A stretch of DNA of 37,653 bases from F23-D06 sp947165685 (lineage in GTDB: Bacteria; Bacteroidota; Bacteroidia; Bacteroidales; WCHB1-69): assembly GCA_947165685.1 (NCBI GenBank), contig CAMVBK010000032.1:1-37653 (forward strand), written 5' to 3'. Numbering within the stretch: position 1 is the stretch's first letter; each line of letters starts with the position of its first letter. Both the position numbers and the translations under genes were made by a program. Positions 16,236-22,628 of this stretch are shown one piece after another. The notes below the pieces were generated by a model. The model was not told the origin of the DNA. It ran no database searches and worked only from the letters and a program-made list of their open reading frames with translations.

Positions 16236-16324
16236 AGATATTAGACATTAATCATCAAAATCAAGATTCATTAACCAGACCAAATGTTGTGCTTTGACAT
16301 TTGTTTATGAAATACCTAAACAAT

Positions 16325-16843
16325 ATGCCAAAATTCTATCACGGTTCACACAAGTTATTTGACACGTTCGACCTGTCGCACGCACTCGAAGGCGACGGAA
16401 AGGTCAAGTTCGGGTTCGGAGTATATGTGACTTCGAAATACGAATCCGCTGTGCATTATTCGGCGAGCAACAAGTCCGCCACAGAACATTACGTATATAC
16501 CCTTGAATTGCCTGAAAAAACGGAACAAAACCACATTGCATTCAAACAGAAGGTGAACTCCTCGATACTTGCAAAGACGGAAAAACGGTTGGGACATTCC
16601 GTTCCTGCAAAGTACATCGAGGACGGTAAAGATTTCAGAAAGTATCTCGCCAAGGAATTGACCGGCCACATAGACATCGAGGGCGAGAAGGCTGCATCAA
16701 GGTTTCTCGTGAGCATCGGAGTCATCTTCATCTGTTGGCCGTATTCGTGGAAGAATCCGTCTTTGGGCGAGAACATGGCGGTTCTTGACGAATCCGTCAT
16801 CCGTATTGTTAAAGTGGAGAAAGTCAATCCAGAGAAACGATGA
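16325..16843 (+). CDS. Putative ADP-ribosyltransferase-fold protein (toxin candidate) paired with NADAR
   Basis: ATG 16325 is chosen because the remnant at 14765 starts at the same position in the alignment. The 172-residue product has the outline of ART-fold enzymes: FYHGS with the first catalytic His (residue 5), KFGFGVYVTSKYESAVHYS with the central Tyr, and near the end NMAVLDESVIRI with a possible Glu. The YHG...GFGVYxT layout resembles DUF3990-like ARTs rather than DarT (DUF4433). Inferred role: transfer of ADP-ribose from NAD to a nucleic acid or protein. The stop overlaps the NADAR start (ATGA, 16840-16843), the arrangement of a toxin followed by its neutraliser. The ART call rests on motifs only. 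Confidence 0.6.
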   Translation: MPKFYHGSHKLFDTFDLSHALEGDGKVKFGFGVYVTSKYESAVHYSASNKSATEHYVYTLELPEKTEQNHIAFKQKVNSSILAKTEKRLGHSVPAKYIEDGKDFRKYLAKELTGHIDIEGEKAASRFLVSIGVIFICWPYSWKNPSLGENMAVLDESVIRIVKVEKVNPEKR

Positions 16844-17403
16844 ACTTCTATAGCATTGCACCATTCATTGAGAAGTATTATCCGCAGTACTATTCGATAG
16901 AAACCTATCCAATAGCGGAGTGCGTTCCGATACGGAAAGTCTCGAACGAATGGGGGATTCTCTGTAATTTCGCCCGAACCCCGATACAGTACGATGGAGT
17001 GACATATAAGAGTTCCGAACAGCTGTTTCAAATGATGAAATTCACGGACGAAGAAGTCCGAAATGCTGTCTATGCTGCAAACAATCCCAAATATACGGCG
17101 AAACATTACGAGAAAACCCATAGACGAGACGACTGGGGGATGATGATCGTGGATGCAATGAAACAGTGCCTTCAGTTGAAGTACGAGCAAAGTGAGGCGT
17201 TTCGGGCGGCACTGGAACGGACCAAAGACATGTACATTGTCGAAGACCAAAGCACGTTCAGAAAGAAGTATGCCGACACTTGGGGTGTGAAGCGACAGGG
17301 GGATTTCTATGTGGGACCGAACCTGCTCGGCCGGTTGCTGATGGAGCTTCGGGATAACGGTTTTTCAAGTCCCTCGCCCCTGCCGCTAACTGCTAACTGC
17401 TAA
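16840..17403 (+). CDS. NADAR (YbiA-like) domain protein, probable antitoxin
   Basis: This 187-residue NADAR-family protein shows LCNFARTPIQYDGVTYKSSEQLFQMMKF (in pieces: the SNF-type start, the DG.TY strand and the SExxFQxxK motif). Further on come W..D...M..A...K, and GDFYVGPNLLGRLLMELR, the usual GxNxLGxxLMxxR ending. NADAR proteins remove ADP-ribose from guanine bases and neutralise DarT-type toxins in known operons. The ATGA overlap with the ART gene supports the same logic here. The last residues (PLTANC) are encoded by a heptamer tandem repeat that also touches the stop codon of the convergent prfH gene, so the extreme C-terminus is probably not functional. Confidence 0.85.
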   Translation: MNFYSIAPFIEKYYPQYYSIETYPIAECVPIRKVSNEWGILCNFARTPIQYDGVTYKSSEQLFQMMKFTDEEVRNAVYAANNPKYTAKHYEKTHRRDDWGMMIVDAMKQCLQLKYEQSEAFRAALERTKDMYIVEDQSTFRKKYADTWGVKRQGDFYVGPNLLGRLLMELRDNGFSSPSPLPLTANC

Positions 17404-17412
17404 CTGCTAACT
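17385..17412. repeat. Tandem heptamer array (GCTAACT)4
   Basis: Four perfect copies of GCTAACT run from 17385 to 17412. They code for the tail of the NADAR protein, including its TAA stop, and end at the first base of the prfH stop codon on the other strand. Confidence 0.9.
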
Positions 17413-18035
17413 CACAAATCCCCCTTGAACTTCCTCACCGGATTCCCCCGCTCGAGCGTGTTGTGGTTCATCCAGACGTCGCGCTCGCGCTGGGCTCTCG
17501 CGGCTTCGTGGTCGGCGGCGAGGCGCATCAGCAACCGCTCTTTAGCCAACTGCTTGTTGCGCAGCTGCGACCGCTCGTCGGAGGCCGTCACGCTCAGCCC
17601 CGTGGGCAGGTAGGTGGCCCGCACCGCCGTCTCCACCTTGTTGACGTTCTGCCCGCCCGGACCGGAGGCGCGGTGCGTCTCATAGACGATCTGCCGCTCA
17701 TCGACCTGCTGCGCCTGCATCGGGGCGATGAAGTGCACCCCCACGAACCAGTTCTTGCGGCGGTGCCACGGACGGAAGGGGTTCTTCTGCGCCACCCACA
17801 GCACCGAGCCTTCCCACGCGGAGGCGAGCGCGGACAATGCCGTCTCGTCGCCCTCCGTCGACAACGTGGCCGAGAACATACAGCCGTCGCTGAGTCCGGG
17901 CTCGTAGTCGATCAGTTTACACGAAATGTTTTGGTCTTTGGCCTGCTGGATGAGCTTCTCCATCACCAAGACCACCACGCGGCAGCATTCCTCGGGGCCG
18001 CGACCCGATGTTATCTGAATATAAGTCGTTTGCAT
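17412..18035 (-). CDS. prfH: Peptide chain release factor homologue PrfH
   Basis: This 207-residue protein lacks the stop-codon recognition domain of RF1/RF2 and keeps the peptidyl-tRNA hydrolysis domain: HRASGPGGQNVNKVETAVR with the GGQ at residues 127-129. It then shows a basic C-terminus. It lies 6 bp behind rtcB on the minus strand, the well-known RtcB-PrfH pairing. Published work on this pair shows that PrfH releases peptide from ribosomes whose 16S rRNA decoding centre has been cleaved, after which RtcB reseals the rRNA. The gene is GC-rich compared with neighbours. Confidence 0.93.
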   Translation of the reverse strand: MQTTYIQITSGRGPEECCRVVVLVMEKLIQQAKDQNISCKLIDYEPGLSDGCMFSATLSTEGDETALSALASAWEGSVLWVAQKNPFRPWHRRKNWFVGVHFIAPMQAQQVDERQIVYETHRASGPGGQNVNKVETAVRATYLPTGLSVTASDERSQLRNKQLAKERLLMRLAADHEAARAQRERDVWMNHNTLERGNPVRKFKGDL

Positions 18036-18041
18036 AATCTT

Positions 18042-19439
18042 CTATTCTTGGTTCATTCTTACAATGCGGGGATGGATTCTCCCCACCACTTTGATTAACT
18101 GTTTTGAGGCGGCCAGCACCTCGTCGATGGATTTGTAGGCATCGGGGGCCTCCTCGGTGGAGCCGCCCAGCAGCGTGACACCCCGCTGTGCCAACTGCCG
18201 GTTGAGGGCGTAACGACTGAAGCTGTCCCGCGCCTCCTGCCGCGACATCGCCCTTCCCGCCCCGTGACTGGCCGAGCAGAGGGCCTCCTCGCAGCCGAGA
18301 CCGGTCACCAAAAGTCCGGCGTCGGTCATATTGGCGGGGATGATGCCTAACTCGCCCGCGTGCGCCGGGGTGGCGCCCTTGCGGTGTACGATCACTTCCG
18401 AACCGTCGGCCAACGTTTCCCGCCACGCGAAGTTGTGGTGGTTGCTCACGTTGGCTAATGGTTGCAGCCGCATTCCTTGTGCCACGTTCCGGTGTATCAG
18501 CTCGTGGCAGACCGCCGAGTACTCGCCGGCGATCTCCATGCACCGCCAGTACATCTCGCCCTCCTCGCTGTCGAGGTCGAGCCACGCGAACGGTCCGGCC
18601 TCGCGGGGCAGTCGGCACTGTGCTTTGGCGATGGCCGTGAAGTGCTCGGCGATGGCCGCCCCGAGACCTCGGCTGCCGGAGTGCGACAGGATGGCCGTAT
18701 AGCTTCCCACTGCTAACGTCAGCGGGTTGTCGGCATCTAAATGCACCTCGCAGATATCGACGAAGTGGTTGCCGCCGCCGCTGGTGCCCAACTGCCGGAT
18801 GGCTTTGTCCCTCAGCTTCTTGAGTATCGGGATGGTGCGCCACTCTTCGCGGTCGAAGAGCGGGTGGTACTGCTTGAACGGCAGCACGCCCTCCATCCCG
18901 AAGGCGGTGTTGTCCCACAGCGCCTTCTCGATTCGGCCATGGTGGTCGCGGATGTGGTCGCCGGGTGCGTTGAGGAGGGTGAGCGACATGCGGCAGCCGA
19001 TGTCGAGGCCTACGGCGTAGGGGAGCACGGCGTTGCGGGTGGCCAGCACGCCGCCCACGGGAAGTCCGTAGCCTGCGTGCGCGTCGGGCATCAGTGCACC
19101 CGCCACGGCGACGGGCAGCCGCATGGCCGTGTCCATCTGCCGGAAGGCCAGCGGGTCGATGAGGTCGCGGCCGAACACGGAGTAGGGGAGGGGAGCCTCC
19201 CGCAGCTCATGGTGCTGCACGGCCGTCTCTTCCGGCGACAGCAGTTCCGCCAACGCCCGCCAGCGCGGGTTCTGGTGTTGTTTGTATTGTTCGGGGTGTG
19301 CAATGAAGTCCTGTAGCAGCGACAAGATCTGTTCGTCGGAGAGGTGTTTGCCCTCCTGCTTCACGAACTCCAGCATCCGGCTGCGAAGCACATTGTCGGT
19401 GACCCCCATTCTGGTAAGTTCTTTCTTTAAATTGCCCAT
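18042..19439 (-). CDS. rtcB: RNA ligase RtcB (rRNA-repair type, paired with PrfH)
   Basis: This 465-residue RtcB joins RNA ends with 2',3'-cyclic phosphate or 3'-phosphate to 5'-OH using GTP and Mn2+. Conserved sites are present in order: MPDAHAGYGLPVGGV, GLDIGCRMSL with the metal-binding Cys, GTSGGGNHF, SHSGSRGLG, and CSASHGAGRAMSR, which carries the His that is guanylylated in the family. The N-terminal extension (about 90 residues, GVTDNVLRSRMLEF and following) is typical of copies that travel with prfH. Both genes share a likely promoter 365 bp upstream on the minus strand (19812-19805). GC content is high, unlike the flanking genes, consistent with transfer as a module. Confidence 0.95.
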   Translation of the reverse strand: MGNLKKELTRMGVTDNVLRSRMLEFVKQEGKHLSDEQILSLLQDFIAHPEQYKQHQNPRWRALAELLSPEETAVQHHELREAPLPYSVFGRDLIDPLAFRQMDTAMRLPVAVAGALMPDAHAGYGLPVGGVLATRNAVLPYAVGLDIGCRMSLTLLNAPGDHIRDHHGRIEKALWDNTAFGMEGVLPFKQYHPLFDREEWRTIPILKKLRDKAIRQLGTSGGGNHFVDICEVHLDADNPLTLAVGSYTAILSHSGSRGLGAAIAEHFTAIAKAQCRLPREAGPFAWLDLDSEEGEMYWRCMEIAGEYSAVCHELIHRNVAQGMRLQPLANVSNHHNFAWRETLADGSEVIVHRKGATPAHAGELGIIPANMTDAGLLVTGLGCEEALCSASHGAGRAMSRQEARDSFSRYALNRQLAQRGVTLLGGSTEEAPDAYKSIDEVLAASKQLIKVVGRIHPRIVRMNQE

Positions 19440-19453
19440 TTTTTCTTGCTTTT

Positions 19454-19509
19454 GGCTGTCGGCTGTTGGCTGTTGGCTGTTAGCTGTTGGCTGTTAGCTG
19501 TTAGTTGTT
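19454..19509. repeat. Heptamer array (GGCTGTT/AGCTGTT)8 upstream of rtcB
   Basis: Eight adjacent 7-bp units (GGCTGTC, GGCTGTT, AGCTGTT, AGTTGTT and the like) begin 15 bp from the rtcB start. On the opposite strand the unit is AACAGCC or TAACAGC, resembling the TAACTGC phase of the array at the 3' side of prfH. Confidence 0.85.
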
Positions 19510-19540
19510 CACTGGCGAGGAACGAATGACTTTGTTCAGA

Positions 19541-19590
19541 ACTATGACTATGACTAATAACTATGACTATGACTAATAACTATGACTTTG
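19541..19590. repeat. 19-bp tandem repeat, about 2.5 copies
   Basis: The unit ACTATGACTATGACTAATA occurs at 19541-19559 and 19560-19578. A third partial copy then runs into CTTTGAGCTTTGAG. It lies in the long leader of rtcB (minus strand). Confidence 0.8.
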
Positions 19591-19619
19591 AGCTTTGAGC
19601 CATTGACCAGCCTAAATTT

Positions 19620-19644
19620 GATGCGGGAATGCCATTTCCGCATC
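19620..19644. repeat. Perfect hairpin in the rtcB leader
   Basis: GATGCGG-g-AATG-c-CATT-t-CCGCATC is a 25-bp hairpin of 7 and 4 base pairs with only two single-base mismatches inside. Neither strand has a T-tract after it, so I call it a structured leader element rather than a terminator. Confidence 0.6.
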
Positions 19645-19727
19645 GGTTAATAAAAATAAAAAGTGAAAACGGCGGACACGTTCAATGTTCGCCACAATAT
19701 CTGTAACAGCTTGATACAGAATTGTTC

Positions 19728-19757
19728 TTATCGGATGTTGTTAATCTTTATTCGCAT
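19728..19757 (-). other. Possible 9-codon leader ORF upstream of rtcB
   Basis: On the minus strand ATG at 19757 opens a reading frame for MRIKINNIR and a TAA. AAGGAG (19770-19765) sits 7 bp upstream of the ATG, a strong Shine-Dalgarno, which is rare in this phylum. It lies about 50 bp downstream of the minus-strand -7 box and 290 bp before rtcB. It may be a regulatory leader peptide or chance. Confidence 0.3.
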
Positions 19758-19804
19758 CGTTGCGCTCCTTTCTTTTTAAAATCAGGGGTTCAACTTTCGG
19801 GCGG

Positions 19805-19812
19805 CAAAGATA
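19805..19812 (-). promoter_or_regulatory. Probable promoter of rtcB-prfH
   Basis: On the minus strand TATCTTTG at 19812-19805 is a perfect -7 box and is followed by the usual GCCGCCC. The nearest minus-strand gene is rtcB, so the transcript would carry an unusually long leader of about 360 nt. Confidence 0.6.
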
Positions 19813-19888
19813 CGATTTTTTGTGAATGGTGAGTAGTGATTTGTGAGCAGTGAACTGGCTCGTGAACGCGAGGTTTTGCAGATTTTGC

Positions 19889-19896
19889 TACTTTTG
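19889..19896 (+). promoter_or_regulatory. Promoter of the 19925 gene
   Basis: TACTTTTG (19889-19896), followed by CATTTTC, fits the Bacteroidota -7 box. Its place rules out the upstream in-frame start at 19850 and supports ATG 19925. Confidence 0.7.
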
Positions 19897-19924
19897 CATT
19901 TTCAAAACCAAACAACTGAAGAAT

Positions 19925-21136
19925 ATGAGAGTGAAGCCGTATGTCCCTGATCCCGAGCATGATGTGTTTCTAAATAGCTACGACAGCGAGATTCCGTTGG
20001 CGTGCAATGTCATCTATTATGTGGAAAGCCCGGAAAACGAACCGTTGAATGCAGTCATGCGCGATTTGGCGAAGCAAGATGTCACGCTGTTGGATGATGC
20101 AAAAATCCAGCCCTATCCGTTTCGGCTGCAGTATGTTGCGCAGTCCGATCTGGATGAAGAAACCCTTCGTACGGCCTTGGTTCCCAAATATGGGGAAACG
20201 CTGGCGGAGGAGACCCTCGGCAACTTCCGTCGCTGTTTTTCGGACGGTCAGGGCGGCACGCTGGTGGCCCGTTGTCTGCCGAAATTTTCCAGCGGTGACT
20301 TTTTCGAGGACGACAACACTGTCTGCACCTTCCCCGGATTCCGGCTCACCGCCCCTGAGAAGGCCGCAGGGAAAGTTGCGTGGTTCGCCCAGAAGGCCGC
20401 CGAGCGGAACTTCTATCGTCTGACCGGTGAATCCTACCAAGACTATATCACCCCTCCGGCTCCTATTCGGGAATCCCGGTCGGGGTACGGGGGCTTTGAA
20501 ATTGGGTTTCTCACTCGGAAAAAGTCCAAGCAGGAGATCACTGAAGATATGTTACGTCACTCCGAGGCATTGTCGGACTGGATTGTCAGGAACATCCAAG
20601 ATGACAACGAGGCCATCTCCGTTTTGGATCTGGTGATGAAACAGATGCGCAATAAAGGAAAATTGAAGGTGCCATGCAAGATTAAAGTCAAGGACAAGAG
20701 CATCTACCGGATGCTTCCCACAAACGAGCTGAAGGAATTGTCGTTCCGGCGGGGCAGCATCGCCAAGATGTTGTACGTTTTTTTCCTGATTCAGATCAAG
20801 CGTGCAGAAAAAGATCCTAACGCACCGACGCGTATCACGCAAGTGAATCTCGCGGATTATAAAGACGATTTGTTATATATTTACCAGGGAATCTGTTCCA
20901 GATGGGATGCCGACATGCATAACATCGAGTCGGTGTGGGACAATGGAAGCAATGATTTCGCGAATGCTTTGTCGTCCATCCGCAAGAGTTTCGATGACAT
21001 TTTTGATGTCAAAAGCATTCTGCCAAAATGTTATTCCATAGAGATTCTGGGCAAAGACAAGCTGGGCAGCCTGTACGGCATCCAGCTCGACCCCGACGAC
21101 ATTGAGTTGGGGTGGCCGTATGACGGGATGGTGTAA
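19925..21136 (+). CDS. Hypothetical protein
   Basis: This 403-residue protein is not recognised. The start at 19925 lies just downstream of the -7 box at 19889. There is no signal peptide or membrane segment. The N-terminal ~140 residues are mixed. The C-terminal half is conserved-looking and helical: KMLYVFFLIQIKRAEKD, then LLYIYQGICSRWDADMHN, then a Ser-rich helix ending IRKSFDDIF and CYSIEILGKDKLGSLYGI. The last part has the feel of a winged-helix domain, but I cannot support that. The next gene begins 175 bp later with its own promoter, so this looks monocistronic. Confidence 0.75.
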   Translation: MRVKPYVPDPEHDVFLNSYDSEIPLACNVIYYVESPENEPLNAVMRDLAKQDVTLLDDAKIQPYPFRLQYVAQSDLDEETLRTALVPKYGETLAEETLGNFRRCFSDGQGGTLVARCLPKFSSGDFFEDDNTVCTFPGFRLTAPEKAAGKVAWFAQKAAERNFYRLTGESYQDYITPPAPIRESRSGYGGFEIGFLTRKKSKQEITEDMLRHSEALSDWIVRNIQDDNEAISVLDLVMKQMRNKGKLKVPCKIKVKDKSIYRMLPTNELKELSFRRGSIAKMLYVFFLIQIKRAEKDPNAPTRITQVNLADYKDDLLYIYQGICSRWDADMHNIESVWDNGSNDFANALSSIRKSFDDIFDVKSILPKCYSIEILGKDKLGSLYGIQLDPDDIELGWPYDGMV

Positions 21137-21232
21137 GGGGGCTTTTTTTTCGTATCCACTTTTTGGAGCTGGTACAATTCTCATCTGCGCCACACATCAT
21201 ACGTTCATAAAAGTGTTATGTATTCGTGATGA

Positions 21233-21289
21233 TTCGTTCATTTTTTTGTAACGAGCATAATATTGTTCGTTCATTTTTTTGTATTTTTG
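21233..21289 (+). promoter_or_regulatory. Promoter of the DUF4143 ATPase gene with a duplicated 18-bp segment
   Basis: TATTTTTG (21282-21289) is a perfect -7 box. The 18-bp segment TTCGTTCATTTTTTTGTA occurs twice, at 21233-21250 and 21266-21283, 33 bp apart, and the second copy runs into the -7 box. The box overlaps the TTG start at 21279, so translation must begin at ATG 21312. Confidence 0.65.
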
Positions 21290-21311
21290 CATCGTGAAAA
21301 ATGTATGTTAT

Positions 21312-22610
21312 ATGTTTAGAAATGTTGTAAATCAGTTAGTTGAATGGAAAGAATCAGATGAAAGAAAGCCTCTCGTTGTGCTCGGTGCTCGACAAGTGGG
21401 CAAAACGTACAGTTTACTGGCGTTCGGGAAACAACAATACAAGCATGTTGCATATATCAACTGTGACGAAAATGAACAGGCCAAAAGCCTGTTTGCACAG
21501 GATTTCAATATGGAGCGTGTCTTATTAGCAATTTCTGCCATTACCAAAGTGCCTGTTGTTCCTGGAGAGACGTTGATTATCCTCGACGAAATTCAAGAAT
21601 TGCAAAGAGGTCTGAATTCTTTGAAATACTTTTGTGAGAACGCGCCAGATTATCACGTATGTGTTGCCGGTTCACTACTCGGAATAACGTTGCAACACGG
21701 CACGTCTTTTCCCGTTGGAAAGGTTGACGTAATAAAGATGTATCCTATGACCTTTTCGGAATTTCTCATTGCACGTGGACAGGATCTGATGGCGGAACTT
21801 TTGAAGAAAAAAGATTGGTACACCTTGACAACCCTGCATCCGACCCTCGTTCAGATCCTGCGCGAGTACTATTTGGTTGGAGGTATGCCGGAAGTGGTGA
21901 AAAATTATCTGAAAACCAACGACCCTAATAACGTCAGAAGGATTCAGAACAAGATACTGCTGGCATACCGTAACGACATTGCCAAACACACCACCAACGA
22001 GGAGGCAAAACGTATAGGAATAGTTTGGCGTTCTATGCCGTCGCAGTTGTCTAAGGAGAACAAGAAGTTCATATACGGCGTGGCCAAGAAAGGGGGGCGG
22101 GCAAAAGAATTCGAGATGGCAATCCAGTGGCTCATTGATGCAGGGCTTGTCATCAGGGTGGGACGGGCAAGCAGTCCTCAAATGCCATTGAAGATATATG
22201 AGGATTTATCAGCTTTCAAACTATACCTGTTTGATGTCGGTTTACTCGGGGCAATGGCGGAGATTGATCCGGCTTTGCTGATTCTTCCCAACGAGATGAA
22301 AGAAGGCAAGGGAATGCTCACAGAGAATTTCGTGTGTACCCAGCTGGCGGCGAGCATCGAACAATCCATATTTTATTATAGCAAAGAGAACAGTCCGCTG
22401 GAGATTGATTTTATGATACAAGATGGCTCAAGGATTGTTCCGATAGAGGTGAAGTCCGAAGAGAATCTGAAATCGAAGTCGCTGAGTGCTTTCTTAGGGC
22501 AGAACGCCAACGCGCACGGCATACGGTTCTCGATGAGTCCGTATCGTGAACAGGAGCGGATGACGAATGTCCCGCTTTACGGGGCTGGGGTGTATTTTGA
22601 CAGGGGGTAG
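21312..22610 (+). CDS. AAA family ATPase with DUF4143 C-terminal domain
   Basis: This 432-residue protein is of the AAA_14/DUF4143 type. The Walker A motif is GARQVGKT at residues 25-32 and Walker B is LIILDEIQEL at about 87-97, followed by the family's GSLLG and the YPMTFSEFL segment. The C-terminal DUF4143 part has ENFVCTQLAAS, then LEIDFMIQDG and IVPIEVKSE. This pair of an acidic residue with ExK resembles a PD-(D/E)XK nuclease-like fold. These proteins are widespread in Bacteroidota and archaea, their function is poorly known, and DNA binding or regulation of mobile elements is often proposed. It ends 18 bp before the convergent restriction gene. Confidence 0.92.
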   Translation: MFRNVVNQLVEWKESDERKPLVVLGARQVGKTYSLLAFGKQQYKHVAYINCDENEQAKSLFAQDFNMERVLLAISAITKVPVVPGETLIILDEIQELQRGLNSLKYFCENAPDYHVCVAGSLLGITLQHGTSFPVGKVDVIKMYPMTFSEFLIARGQDLMAELLKKKDWYTLTTLHPTLVQILREYYLVGGMPEVVKNYLKTNDPNNVRRIQNKILLAYRNDIAKHTTNEEAKRIGIVWRSMPSQLSKENKKFIYGVAKKGGRAKEFEMAIQWLIDAGLVIRVGRASSPQMPLKIYEDLSAFKLYLFDVGLLGAMAEIDPALLILPNEMKEGKGMLTENFVCTQLAASIEQSIFYYSKENSPLEIDFMIQDGSRIVPIEVKSEENLKSKSLSAFLGQNANAHGIRFSMSPYREQERMTNVPLYGAGVYFDRG

Positions 22611-22628
22611 CCGGATTTGGTTACTATT

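Noticed and set aside
16325..16843. DarT (DUF4433) toxin
   Set aside because: The N-terminal motif YHGS...GFGVYVTS differs from the LYHFTH type start of DarT; only the NADAR partner suggests it. Called an ART-outline protein instead.
17463..18098. 211-codon plus-strand ORF
   Set aside because: It is antisense to prfH, which has clear GGQ homology. Long antisense frames are expected in GC-rich DNA.
19454..19590. CRISPR-like array
   Set aside because: The repeats are 7 and 19 bp with no spacers, so they are simple tandem repeats.
19620..19644. Terminator upstream of rtcB
   Set aside because: A good hairpin but no T-tract on either strand, and it lies inside the probable rtcB leader.
19850..21136. 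Plasmid replication initiator (Rep_3)
   Set aside because: The helical C-terminal half gives a loose impression of a winged-helix initiator, but no Rep motif, iterons or partition genes are visible.
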